NCBI GenBank assembly: GCA_945866125.1
Contig: CAMBFZ010000003.1
Location: 1-64,000, forward strand
Source of the DNA: Bordetella parapertussis
Lineage (GTDB): Bacteria; Pseudomonadota; Gammaproteobacteria; Burkholderiales; Burkholderiaceae_D
Direction of reading: 5' to 3'
Length of the DNA: 64,000 bases
Shown one piece after another: positions 27,301-34,123 of the stretch. Position numbers and translations under genes: made by a program. The first letter of the stretch is position 1; every line of letters begins with the position of its first letter. The notes beneath the pieces were generated by a model. The model did not search any database. It worked only from the letters and a program-made list of their open reading frames with translations, and was not told the DNA's origin.

Positions 27301-28275
27301 GTCGACAGTCCCGGTCAGCGTGATGGTTTCGCTGGCCGCATTCAAAAACGACGCCGTCACCTCGCCCGCATCATCGACGCTGAAAGACAAAGCACCGCTC
27401 TGCAGAAATGTGCCGCCGCTAGAAAAAGCCTCAGACGAAGTCGTAATCGCATCCCGTACCCAAGCGACTGCAGCCGTCACACCCGTGGCACCCACATCCA
27501 CAGAAATATCGTCAACATCACCATCGCTGGCGGCATACGTAATGGTCAACTCACCTGCGTTCTGAGTAATTGTTCTACCGGAGGTTGAATCAAAACTCGA
27601 ATCGGCTTCGAGCGCTGTTTTGACTGCCAGTGCGTAGGCCGTGACATCAGCGATGTCGTCATCTGTAATCGTAATGTCGACACCACCGACGGTAATAATG
27701 CCCGTGTTGGGTGTGTCGGTAAAAGTCAGCGTCTGGCGCTCACCTGCGTCGTCGCCGGAGGGCGTCATCACCGTGTTTGGATTGATGAACACGTCACCAA
27801 ACTGGCTGACTGCCGTGGTTTTAAAAACCGGCATCTCGCCTACTCGCTCACCGGCGGTACCGTCTAGGACAGGAAAACCATTCCATTGGGTCGATTCGGC
27901 GATATGCACGATCTCAGCCTTGAGCTGTTGAAACTCGAGATCGAGGTAGCTGCGTTGCGCGTTGTCGTTCGTATCATTGACTGCCTGGATCGCGAGTTCG
28001 CGCATCCGTTGCATCATGTCCGTGATTTCGTTAGTCGCGCCCTCAGCGGTTTGAATCAGCGTAATGGCGTCACCCGCATTGCGGACCGCCTGGTTCAGGC
28101 TGCGTATCTGATGCGTCATGCGGGTGGCGATCGCCAACCCCGCGGCATCGTCGGCGGCGGTGTTGATCCGCTTACCGGTCGATAACTGCTCCATGGCCTT
28201 GGACTGGGCCCGCTCTGTACCTTTGAGCGCTGATTGCGAAAACAGCGCTTTCACGTTGGTGTTGATGACTGCCAT
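24346..28275 (-). CDS. fliC: Giant flagellin
   Basis: The 1309-residue protein has conserved flagellin ends. The N-terminal D0/D1 (MAVINTNVKALFSQSALKGT to about residue 150) and C-terminal D1/D0 (INATRATMGAVMNRLEHTIS to the end) fold into the filament core. The roughly 1000 central residues are a surface region of repeated beta-rich modules, Thr/Ser/Ala/Val-rich. ING-x-x-I motifs precede AAAIN helices at about 385-430 and 805-850. Bacterial flagellins are commonly 280-600 residues, so this is a giant form. No HExxH protease motif was seen in the insert. It has a sigma-54-type promoter and is the sole gene of its unit. Confidence 0.93.
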   Translation of the reverse strand: MAVINTNVKALFSQSALKGTERAQSKAMEQLSTGKRINTAADDAAGLAIATRMTHQIRSLNQAVRNAGDAITLIQTAEGATNEITDMMQRMRELAIQAVNDTNDNAQRSYLDLEFQQLKAEIVHIAESTQWNGFPVLDGTAGERVGEMPVFKTTAVSQFGDVFINPNTVMTPSGDDAGERQTLTFTDTPNTGIITVGGVDITITDDDIADVTAYALAVKTALEADSSFDSTSGRTITQNAGELTITYAASDGDVDDISVDVGATGVTAAVAWVRDAITTSSEAFSSGGTFLQSGALSFSVDDAGEVTASFLNAASETITLTGTVDLTGGTVTFDSDTGNNSAVISEDLIYTFENSDGSAQDITGRAVGMSVAVEGSIQALRAGDLRINGIDIGASYATDDPYSPVNNAAGSAIAKAAAINRMAASTGVTVGESQSITLSGTPVAGTITVGGVSIQLTSAESTSALAAAKIVTALRANSAFNSSTDRVVSYASGSSTISIDFPKSEGDVASLVVTPGTSGLTAVVDTTQEYSTLRSGTGVFAKVNQNVLAGQEMSATSVATGVVFINGYASADITTVLNNTRATRQQVVDAINVISTRTGVKAIDTGYDSKGITLVANDGRNIEVTFETSGSADTFGKRIGLREGVQSSTYSLESKIAAPIVISSATTGEIERAGLIEGNFTKNQSVVNTGTRDAVAASVAQVESLTFGGTIDAADTYSVTVNGTTFETTGATTAQGTRDALIALVNADDTLGVTASAGRTVGEMLFTASTPGTPFTFSNSFTSDAGTVTAVTVEENQQALYKPLNVDDLVINGIKIRATTAADDTKSSSVASSSDPSASAIAIAAAINASSSETGVRALANPVISKGLSTVTSLPTTDASGTIYNLFVNGTTVPVTFLQDETGTARREKVVAAINARTGQHGITAADNGSGVTLESDGRNVSIWFDSNQENLTAANFGLEKGGSVAQVSRVSVGTAPAAGDTATIVINGQTITTAGAATTADELATELETAINAAITAGTLKNITVAVDGSDLEITSSIAGSPFTLSGASVSVEGATLTLATVTANSVGDNDITGIVDASATSTEAKTLYSTVRMISDPALLPRIPSPIGAPPSDQLDKLKATGEPFTISVGDKGFSTDGNFMALGFQEGSFGGRSSSDMDPPKVGRLAFQVGPSANQYITIDLADFGKNGSITGDITGDIDKNVENRTVRINTREGASSVLTLLDDSMDKINATRATMGAVMNRLEHTISNLSNVSTNLSASRSQIQDADYAAASTELAKTQIMQQAATAVLAQANTSQQTVLKLLQG

Positions 28276-28349
28276 GCTCGATTCTCCTTCTGGCTTTCTT
28301 TTGCATCCTGCTTATTTTTTAGGGAAAATTCCCGTGATGCTCTAGGTCA

Positions 28350-28365
28350 TGCAAAAGTTATGCCA
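28350..28365 (-). promoter_or_regulatory. Sigma-54 promoter of the giant flagellin gene
   Basis: The minus strand reads TGGCATAACTTTTGCA: GG and GC have the exact -24/-12 spacing and TTGCA is perfect. It lies about 75 bases before the ATG, with an AGAAGGAGAA ribosome site downstream. No sigma-28 motif was found on this strand, which is unusual for a flagellin gene. Confidence 0.75.
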
Positions 28366-28477
28366 GATAATAAAGTCTTTTAAAAACAAGGGCTTTTGAC
28401 TTGTATTGCCTGTGAAATCTCCCCGGCAACGGGGGTGCGGCAAAGATTGTCGGGATTCCGGCAGGTTCTTGCCACGC

Positions 28478-28504
28478 TAAAGTTTTGCATTCTGGTGCCG
28501 ATTA
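28478..28504 (+). promoter_or_regulatory. Orphan sigma-28 (FliA) promoter, plus strand
   Basis: TAAAGTTT, 11 bases, then GCCGATTA matches the FliA consensus TAAAGTTT-N11-GCCGATAA at 15 of 16 positions. Transcription would begin near 28511 and run antisense through the whole 154-residue TPR-like gene. No convincing plus-strand gene follows until pseB at 30209. Confidence 0.65.
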
Positions 28505-28966
28505 ATGAGTAGTAGAGACAGCACCCAAGCCCAAGGTAGCGGCCAGTGCGTCGTACTCTTTAAGCAGCTCAGGATGATCCGGGAACCGGGCCAGGCCTTC
28601 ACGTGCCGCATCAAAAGCAGCTGCCAGCTCAAGGTCGCAGCGCAGCGAACGGATCAGCATGGCGTGCGTAAAAACGGTGGCTTGCCCGCCCTGCATTTCC
28701 ATCAGCTGACGCAGCAGATCGACGGCTTGCGGCCAGTCTTCGCGCATGACAGCCAGCAAACTGGTAATGGCGACGATATCTTCACTATCAGGATGCAGCG
28801 CCAAACCGGCGTCACCCAAGGCATACGCTAAGGCATCGCGGTCTTCCGCCATTAAGGTTTGAATCGCCAAACGAATTTCCGACGGAGAAAAGCGTGACAC
28901 CTGCATGGCGGACAGCATTTGACCGCGTTCAGCGTAAGAAATGAGTTCTTGGGCGAGATTAGGCAT
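28502..28966 (-). CDS. TPR-like helical protein of the flagellar regulon
   Basis: The 154-residue protein is all-helical in appearance. It has tetratricopeptide-like spacing (DALAYALGDAGLALHPDS, WPQAVDLLRQLMEMQGG, AFDAAREGLARFPDHPEL), no signal peptide and no membrane segment. It is preceded by a sigma-54 promoter and a leader hairpin and lies upstream of the giant flagellin. No fliS or fliT is present in the window, so a flagellin-chaperone or assembly role is possible but only inferred. Type III secretion chaperones often have this fold. Confidence 0.75.
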   Translation of the reverse strand: MPNLAQELISYAERGQMLSAMQVSRFSPSEIRLAIQTLMAEDRDALAYALGDAGLALHPDSEDIVAITSLLAVMREDWPQAVDLLRQLMEMQGGQATVFTHAMLIRSLRCDLELAAAFDAAREGLARFPDHPELLKEYDALAATLGLGAVSTTH

Positions 28967-29003
28967 AGTAAGGCTCCTGTTGTAATAACTTTGCTGGTTA
29001 ATG

Positions 29004-29031
29004 GAGACATTTCCGACAGGGCAAATGTCTC
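29004..29031 (-). promoter_or_regulatory. Leader hairpin of the TPR-like gene
   Basis: A perfect 9-base stem (GAGACATTT / AAATGTCTC) with a 10-base loop lies between the sigma-54 promoter and the ribosome site. There is no following T run in the direction of transcription, so it is more likely an mRNA stability or translation element than a terminator. Confidence 0.5.
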
Positions 29032-29046
29032 AGGCAAGGCTACATC

Positions 29047-29062
29047 AGCAAAAAAGGTGCCA
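29047..29062 (-). promoter_or_regulatory. Sigma-54 promoter of the TPR-like gene
   Basis: The minus strand reads TGGCACCTTTTTTGCT, correct at the -24 GG and -12 GC and with TTGCT complete. It lies about 80 bases before the 28966 ATG and places this otherwise uncharacterised gene in the same regulon as the hook operon. Confidence 0.75.
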
Positions 29063-29260
29063 GCTAGATATACCAAGGTTTAAGGAGAAATACGGCCTGC
29101 GCGCTGTCGACGGTGATCAGAGTGGCGCAATCAAAACACGGGGAATTCGCTGCCGATACCTTGTCGCAACTCGGGATGGCTAGACAGGCGGCAAAGCCGA
29201 TGGCAGGAATTGGCCGGCCTACCTAAAATGGGCCCCACAGCGCTTGTCTCTTGCGCAAGT

Positions 29261-29638
29261 TCAGACCAGCTCGACGAGATCCGAATAGCTCGCTAAAAGG
29301 CGGTCTGCAGTAAGCAGCCTGAGCGGTTCGGACAGGGCCTGGGCAATCAACATACGATCGAACGGATCTTTGTGGATTGGCGGCAAACCGGACAAGGTCG
29401 CGGCATGCCGCATTCCCACGGCCAAACTTTGAAAACCGTTGCTTTGAATCTGATTGATTAACAACGCAATATCCACAGAAAGTTTACCCAAATCACATTT
29501 GATCGCCGCCTCCCAAATAGAGACGGCGCTCACATAAACCTCGTCGGCATCCGTGATCATCCGAATCGCATCGCGCGACAACTCGGGTGCGCCATCGAGC
29601 CACCATAAATAGACGCGTGTATCGAGCAAGATGCGCAT
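29261..29638 (-). CDS. vapC: PIN-domain toxin (VapC family)
   Basis: A 125-residue PIN-domain protein. It opens with ILLDTRVYLWWL, holding the first acidic residue (Asp6), then SIWEAAIKCDLGKL with a second acid (Glu43). DPFDRMLIAQAL and LLTADRLL supply the last acids. These chelate Mg2+ for RNA cleavage. The usual DTH near the start is DTR here. Its start overlaps the antitoxin stop by one base, the normal antitoxin-toxin order. Confidence 0.88.
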   Translation of the reverse strand: MRILLDTRVYLWWLDGAPELSRDAIRMITDADEVYVSAVSIWEAAIKCDLGKLSVDIALLINQIQSNGFQSLAVGMRHAATLSGLPPIHKDPFDRMLIAQALSEPLRLLTADRLLASYSDLVELV

Positions 29639-29874
29639 CAGTTACCTTCAAATGCCTGCTGCAAGTCATGCGGCAAGGGCGCATCAAAATCTTTTGCGAT
29701 CCGGATCAAACCTTTCAAGGAGCCTGGTTTGCGAATCGGCGGCTTTGCCGCAATGGGAATCAGCCTGGCAACTGGCTTGCCGGCCCTCGAAATAATGACT
29801 TCCTCCCCCTGCAACGCGCTTTCAATAAGACGGGAAAGTTGTGACTTGGCTTCGTGAATATTAACGGGCTGCAT
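29638..29874 (-). CDS. Phd/YefM-type antitoxin
   Basis: The 78-residue protein starts MQPVNIHEAKSQLSRLIESA and continues GEEVIISRAGKPVARLIPI, the Phd/YefM DNA-binding fold. The C-terminal part (KGLIRIAKDFDAPLPHDLQQ) is the usual toxin-wrapping tail. It should neutralise the PIN toxin and repress its own promoter, perhaps through the palindrome at 29947-29986. The pair sits between two flagellar gene blocks. Confidence 0.88.
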   Translation of the reverse strand: MQPVNIHEAKSQLSRLIESALQGEEVIISRAGKPVARLIPIAAKPPIRKPGSLKGLIRIAKDFDAPLPHDLQQAFEGN

Positions 29875-29946
29875 AGACCCCTCTGGCTTAAGGTTACGTG
29901 CGTTGAAGGAGGCAAGTGAGTGAAATGCATTACGTCAATTTAACTG

Positions 29947-29986
29947 ACTTTGCTAACTTAGCTAAGTTTAGCTAAGTTAGCAAAGT
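29947..29986. repeat. 40-base perfect palindrome upstream of the antitoxin gene
   Basis: Two perfect 18-base arms (ACTTTGCTAACTTAGCTA and its complement) are separated by AGTT. The arms contain repeated GCTAA/TTAGC half-sites. It lies 73 bases upstream of the antitoxin start and 34 bases before the first pseB sigma-54 site. It is a candidate antitoxin operator, or a boundary hairpin between divergent units. Confidence 0.7.
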
Positions 29987-30019
29987 AGCGCAACACCACC
30001 TGCCCGTCAGCCGCACCAA

Positions 30020-30035
30020 TGGCACGGCGCTTGCA
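30020..30035 (+). promoter_or_regulatory. Distal sigma-54 promoter of pseB
   Basis: TGGCACGGCGCTTGCA is a full -24/-12 match and is identical base for base to the flgB promoter at 61894-61909 on the other strand. It precedes a 49-codon frame that runs into pseB. This ties sugar biosynthesis for flagellin modification to hook-gene timing. Confidence 0.8.
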
Positions 30036-30059
30036 ACAGCGAGAAGGAAAAGCCAGCTA

Positions 30060-30209
30060 ATGATGGATAGCAGACAGCTTGCCCGATATTTAACGCACGC
30101 AGCGATGAAAAACGGCAAGGATCACGTCGCCCAACCTAATTTCTTATCAGAAAGTAATTGGCACATATCCTGCTTATTTGTCTGCACAGAAACGAAAGGT
30201 GTCGACTAA
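30060..30209 (+). CDS. Possible 49-residue leader peptide coupled to pseB
   Basis: A frame opens with two ATGs, about 9 bases after GAGAAGGAAAAG, and runs 49 codons. It ends in TAA at 30207-30209, overlapping the pseB ATG (TAATG). The product is polar (MMDSRQLARYLTHAAMKNGK at its start) with two Cys near the end and no recognised family. The coupled ending suggests it is translated, as a leader or a small protein. The second sigma-54-like site lies inside it, so a promoter-only explanation is also possible. Confidence 0.4.
   Translation: MMDSRQLARYLTHAAMKNGKDHVAQPNFLSESNWHISCLFVCTETKGVD
30159..30174 (+). promoter_or_regulatory. Proximal sigma-54-like site of pseB
   Basis: TGGCACATATCCTGCT has the correct -24 GG and -12 GC spacing, with one deviation (CTGC for TTGC). 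It is about 36 bases before the pseB ATG. Confidence 0.55.
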
Positions 30210-31252
30210 TGGACAAACAAGCTGGCAATAAAGAGTTAGATATTTGTGATCGCTCCATCCTCATTACAGGCGGAACCGGCTCGTTCGGGCGCGCGTTTGT
30301 GCGGGACGTGCTGACACACTGCCCACGCGTTAAGCGGTTGGTGGTCTTTAGCCGTGACGAGCTCAAGCAGTTCGAGATGCAGCAGGAATTTCCCGAATCC
30401 GACTACCCTGCCCTGCGTTTTTTCATTGGCGATGTGCGCGACCAAAATCGTTTGCGACGTGCGCTCGAAGGCATTGACACCGTGGTCCACGCAGCCGCGC
30501 TTAAACAGGTGCCAGCAGCCGAGTACAACCCGTTTGAGTTCATTCAAACCAATATCATGGGTGCCCAAAACCTGATTGAAGCCTGCATGGACACCAAGGT
30601 TGAGCGTGTCGTCGCCCTTTCTACCGACAAGGCCGCGGCCCCGATCAACCTCTATGGCGCCACCAAACTTTGCAGCGACAAGCTTTTTGTGGCGGCCAAT
30701 AACTTCCGGGGTGGCCGTAATTTGCGCTTTTCCGTTGTCCGTTATGGCAACGTGATGGGCTCGCGTGGATCGGTGATTCCCTTCTTTATGAACAAGGCCA
30801 AAACAGGCGTCTTACCTATTACCGACCCCAACATGACGCGATTTAATATCTCGTTAAATGAAGGCGTGGAAATGGTGTTTTGGGCGCTGCAGCATGCATC
30901 GGGCAGCGAGATTTTTGTGCCTAAAATTCCGTCGTACCGTATTTCAGATGTGGCGCAAGCAGTGGGGCCAAACTGCGAACATCCGATTGTGGGCGCGCGT
31001 CCCGGTGAAAAAATTCACGAAGAAATGATCACGACAAGCGACAGTTTGAACACGGTGGACCTTGGTCCCTACTACGCGATCTTGCCCAATAATGGCAAAA
31101 ATACCGTCGAAAAATATCGGCAGGAACGATCAGCCCGTTTAGTGGACGACGGCTTTTCTTACAACTCAGGATCGAATCCGGACTTTTTAAGTGTGGAGCA
31201 AATCCGAAAGTTAATTCGCGACCAAATTGATCCTGCATTTGTGCCGGTATAA
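30209..31252 (+). CDS. pseB: UDP-GlcNAc 4,6-dehydratase (inverting), first step of pseudaminic acid synthesis
   Basis: Start 30209 (MDKQAGNKELD) has AAAGG 9 bases upstream, giving 347 residues. It is an extended short-chain dehydrogenase: ILITGGTGSFGRAFV (NADP site, about 17-31) and VALSTDKAAAPINLYGATK (catalytic and Tyr-x3-Lys region). SVVRYGNVMGSRGSVIPFF and GARPGEKIHEEM are typical of PseB/FlaA1. It converts UDP-GlcNAc to the 4-keto-6-deoxy-L-altro sugar. It stands alone, about 10 kb from pseC, between the toxin-antitoxin pair and fliD. Confidence 0.92.
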   Translation: MDKQAGNKELDICDRSILITGGTGSFGRAFVRDVLTHCPRVKRLVVFSRDELKQFEMQQEFPESDYPALRFFIGDVRDQNRLRRALEGIDTVVHAAALKQVPAAEYNPFEFIQTNIMGAQNLIEACMDTKVERVVALSTDKAAAPINLYGATKLCSDKLFVAANNFRGGRNLRFSVVRYGNVMGSRGSVIPFFMNKAKTGVLPITDPNMTRFNISLNEGVEMVFWALQHASGSEIFVPKIPSYRISDVAQAVGPNCEHPIVGARPGEKIHEEMITTSDSLNTVDLGPYYAILPNNGKNTVEKYRQERSARLVDDGFSYNSGSNPDFLSVEQIRKLIRDQIDPAFVPV

Positions 31253-31329
31253 CCAGCGGCTCAGCATTAATTTGTTTTTAAATTTGTAATTACGTATGTC
31301 GGCGCAATAAAAAATTTCACAAAATGGGC

Positions 31330-31356
31330 TCAAGTTTTTTCTGACCAAGTCGATGT
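31330..31356 (+). promoter_or_regulatory. Sigma-28-like promoter of fliD
   Basis: TCAAGTTT, 11 bases, then GTCGATGT matches the FliA consensus at 7 of 8 and 5 of 8 positions. It sits 25 bases before the fliD ATG, a suitable distance for a short leader. Confidence 0.5.
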
Positions 31357-31380
31357 TCATTTGAAAGTTTAAATTTAGCC

Positions 31381-33447
31381 ATGGCCACCTCCTCCGTCAG
31401 TTCCACTACCAGCACGACTTCGGCTGCAGATCTCGCCGCGGCTAATAAGGCCAATGCGCAAAAGATTATGACGTCGCTTGGCGCAGGATCGGGCGTGGAC
31501 GTGACCTCTTTGGCGCAGAGTCTGGTCAATGCCGAGGGCATCCCAAAGCAGAATGCCATCAATGCCAAAATAACCAAAAATGACAACAAGGTCAGTGGCT
31601 TATCGGCAGTGATGTTCATGATGTCGGAGCTTAAAACCAAGCTGTCGGCTTTAAAAGATCGCAATAGCTTCAATACAGTCAGCGCCACCAACACCAATAC
31701 CAGCGCGCTGAATGTCACCGCATCCAATACAGCATCTGTTGGCACCCATCAGATTACGGTTAACGCGCTCTCGCAGTCACAGCGCACGATCAGCACTGGC
31801 TTTGCGACCGCAGCGACGTCACTGAATGGCGGCAATCCTTTTGCTGTGACCATCGAAAACGGCAATACGGCAGGCGTTTCCGTAGGAACCCCTTGGTCTT
31901 CAACTATCAATAGCGCGGCAATTAATGATCCGACATTCGGAACAGCAGCGTCGGTGAATGATTTTAAAACCTTTTCAATCGACGTTGATGGAAAAGTATT
32001 CAGCATTACGCCTGCGCCAGCGACTGCCACGTTGAACGATCTGGCCGCCAATTTACAAGCCCAGTTGCGGGCTCAGGACGGGTCTGACGACCTGAGCGTG
32101 ACGGTCTCAAGCGGCAAAAATATCGAAATCACCTCGGCCACTACCTCCCGGGTGTTGAGCAGTCCCTCGCTCTCAAAGTCAACCACCATCAATCTGAGCA
32201 CCGGCGCCTCGGGCGGCACCACCAGTGGCACGACAATCACTGACGTGAATTTCGGGACCACGCCAACGGTCAGCGATTTCAGTGCGTTCAATATCACGAT
32301 TGACGGGAAGTCCCGCTCCATTATTCCCGCACCCAATGAGCCAACGCTAGACGCCTTAGCGAGCAACATACAAAGTCAGCTGAGAATCCTGGATGGCTCA
32401 GACGATATGAGTGTGACCGTGACTGGCTCGACATTAAGTTTTAGCTCAGCCAGCAGCTTGGCGCTTACCAACATTGCGCTGACTGAAAAAACCTATGACG
32501 ACACACCAGCAGGTCTGGTGGCGGCAATCAACTCAGCCAATCGCGGTTATAAAGCGCAGCTGATTAATGACGGCGGCACCAGTCCGTATAAAGTCATGAT
32601 CACCGGGGACGCAGCAGGATCGACCGAAAGCTTCAGCTTAAGCAGTACCAGCACAAGCGCACTTGGTTTTACCGACGTCACAAGCGCATCGGACGCCAGC
32701 CTCACGGTCAACGGCGTCAGCTATACGCGTCAAACAAATACCATTTCCGACATCGTTACAGGTGTCACGTTGGACTTAAAGGCGACCTCGACCACCGCGG
32801 CGAGCGTGATGGTGTCCAGAGATACCAGCGTGATCCAGACAAAACTGGACGAGCTGGTGGTTGCTTATAATGATTTTAATAACATTCTTACGGAAACAGC
32901 GAATCCGGACTCCACACTGGATACCTATGGCGGCACGCTCGTTGGCAACAACACGTTGCGGATCGTGCGTCAGCAAATGCGCAATATTTTGTTAGGCACG
33001 TCCAGCACCGGTAGTGGCGCAATGACAAGCCTTGGCCAATTAGGTTTGAGTCTTGACCAAAAAGGCGTGATGTCACTCGATGCAACCAAAGTGAAGTCTG
33101 CTTTGCAGAATAATTTTGATGAAGTCACCAAAATGTTCACCGGCGGTTATAACAACCTCAGCACCTACAGTACGCTCCCGGCTGGTATTGCAGGCGATGC
33201 GGTACGCAAGTTAAGCAATTTGCTGAGTAATACAGGACCATTGGTTACCCAGACCGAGAATGCCAATACGCAAAATGACAAATACCGGGAAACCTTAGCC
33301 AAACTTCAGGTGCGGCTCGATGCTATTCTGGCCCGCTACACCAAACAATTTGCGGCAATGGACAGCTTGGTAGGCAGCGTCAATACACAAAAAACCAGTC
33401 TTAAATCGACATTTGAAGGCATGATGGCGAGCTACACTAATAATTAA
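31381..33447 (+). CDS. fliD: Flagellar filament cap / hook-associated protein 2 FliD
   Basis: The 688-residue protein has the FliD N-terminus (SLGAGSGVDVTSLAQSLVNAE, about 31-51) and a C-terminal coiled domain (LDELVVAYNDFNNILTETAN, then TYSTLPAGIAGD to the end). Usual FliD proteins are about 450-550 residues. The extra length includes a tandem duplication of about 106 residues (about 182-390). FliD caps the filament and folds incoming flagellin. No clear ribosome site precedes the ATG. No fliS or fliT follows. Confidence 0.92.
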   Translation: MATSSVSSTTSTTSAADLAAANKANAQKIMTSLGAGSGVDVTSLAQSLVNAEGIPKQNAINAKITKNDNKVSGLSAVMFMMSELKTKLSALKDRNSFNTVSATNTNTSALNVTASNTASVGTHQITVNALSQSQRTISTGFATAATSLNGGNPFAVTIENGNTAGVSVGTPWSSTINSAAINDPTFGTAASVNDFKTFSIDVDGKVFSITPAPATATLNDLAANLQAQLRAQDGSDDLSVTVSSGKNIEITSATTSRVLSSPSLSKSTTINLSTGASGGTTSGTTITDVNFGTTPTVSDFSAFNITIDGKSRSIIPAPNEPTLDALASNIQSQLRILDGSDDMSVTVTGSTLSFSSASSLALTNIALTEKTYDDTPAGLVAAINSANRGYKAQLINDGGTSPYKVMITGDAAGSTESFSLSSTSTSALGFTDVTSASDASLTVNGVSYTRQTNTISDIVTGVTLDLKATSTTAASVMVSRDTSVIQTKLDELVVAYNDFNNILTETANPDSTLDTYGGTLVGNNTLRIVRQQMRNILLGTSSTGSGAMTSLGQLGLSLDQKGVMSLDATKVKSALQNNFDEVTKMFTGGYNNLSTYSTLPAGIAGDAVRKLSNLLSNTGPLVTQTENANTQNDKYRETLAKLQVRLDAILARYTKQFAAMDSLVGSVNTQKTSLKSTFEGMMASYTNN
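31924..32540 (+). repeat. Tandem duplicated module inside FliD
   Basis: Two units of roughly 318 bases align along their length. Shared landmarks are FGT, then ITPAPATATLNDLAANLQ versus IIPAPNEPTLDALASNIQ, and DGSDDLSVTV versus DGSDDMSVTV. The copies have diverged, so the duplication is not recent. Confidence 0.8.
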
Positions 33448-33521
33448 TACGGATTGGGCCCTGACACGCCCTCCTATTTTTAACATCGCCTTTTTCGCTT
33501 TCTGCATCGCCTCCCTCCCCG

Positions 33522-33539
33522 GCCGAAATATTTTTCGGC
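33522..33539 (+). terminator. Hairpin after fliD
   Basis: GCCGAAA / TTTCGGC forms a 7-base stem with a 4-base loop. It lies 75 bases after the fliD stop and just before the flaG promoter. No T tract follows, so termination would be weak or Rho-assisted. Confidence 0.4.
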
Positions 33540-33546
33540 AAAGCCC

Positions 33547-33573
33547 TAAAGTTCTCTGTCTTCACGACGACAT
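33547..33573 (+). promoter_or_regulatory. Sigma-28-like promoter of flaG
   Basis: TAAAGTTC, 11 bases, then GACGACAT matches FliA consensus at 7 of 8 and 5 of 8 positions, about 80 bases before the flaG ATG. Confidence 0.5.
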
Positions 33574-33653
33574 CCTTTCCGTAGAAATCCATTTATGGTG
33601 CTGACCATTTTGGTCATCACTACTCACGGGATTCAGAAAGGCAGGGTACTTAT

Positions 33654-34028
33654 ATGGTCATGGAAATTCAACCACGCGTGGTGACATCCTCAGATTCGGG
33701 GTCGTTCGCACGCGCTACGCCAGCTGCGCAAAGCGCCAAACAGGCGCCGGCACCGACCTTAAAACTGACGCAGTCAGTCGAGGTGAAGGTTGACAATGAA
33801 AAAATGAAGAAAAATCTGGATCAGGCTATTAATCAATTAAATGAGGTCATGCGGGATGGCGGACGCAACATTACCTTTTCGATGGACGAAGACCGCGGCA
33901 CGCCGATCATTCTGGTGAAAAAGCAAGATACCGGTGAAGTGATTCGGCAGATTCCTAACGAAGTCGTCATTAAGGTTGGACATAGCCTGGATGCGATCAA
34001 AGGAATACTTTTAAACAAGCAAATTTGA
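33654..34028 (+). CDS. flaG: FlaG-family flagellar protein
   Basis: A 124-residue protein with a variable N-terminal half and the FlaG domain. The domain contains KKNLDQAINQLNEVMRDGG, ITFSMDED and GEVIRQIPNEVVIKVG. FlaG proteins lie beside flagellin and fliD genes and affect filament length. AGGG precedes the ATG at a suitable distance. It is between fliD and the second flagellin, each with its own sigma-28-like site. Confidence 0.88.
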   Translation: MVMEIQPRVVTSSDSGSFARATPAAQSAKQAPAPTLKLTQSVEVKVDNEKMKKNLDQAINQLNEVMRDGGRNITFSMDEDRGTPIILVKKQDTGEVIRQIPNEVVIKVGHSLDAIKGILLNKQI

Positions 34029-34036
34029 ATAATTGC

Positions 34037-34063
34037 TAAAGCTTTGAATTATCTCGCCGATTC
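34037..34063 (+). promoter_or_regulatory. Sigma-28 promoter of the second flagellin
   Basis: TAAAGCTT, 11 bases, then GCCGATTC matches FliA consensus at 7 of 8 and 6 of 8 positions. It is about 60 bases before the ATG, which has an AGGAG ribosome site. Confidence 0.7.
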
Positions 34064-34123
34064 ATAACACATCAAGAAAAGGTTCTTGAGTAATTCAGGT
34101 TAATCTATTTTTAGGAGATCACC

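Larger units (their letters stand above)
29875..30208. other. Intergenic regulatory region between the toxin-antitoxin pair and pseB
   Basis: These 334 bases hold a long palindrome, two sigma-54-like sites facing pseB and a 49-codon reading frame ending on the pseB start. Each is listed separately. Confidence 0.6.

Noticed and set aside
24346..28275. Giant flagellin considered as a flagellinolysin (protease-bearing flagellin)
   Set aside because: No HExxH zinc-protease motif was found in the central insert.
28505..28831. Plus-strand open frame following the orphan sigma-28 site
   Set aside because: Its ATG lies immediately after the -10 element, before the expected transcript start, and the opposite frame has clear TPR-like character.
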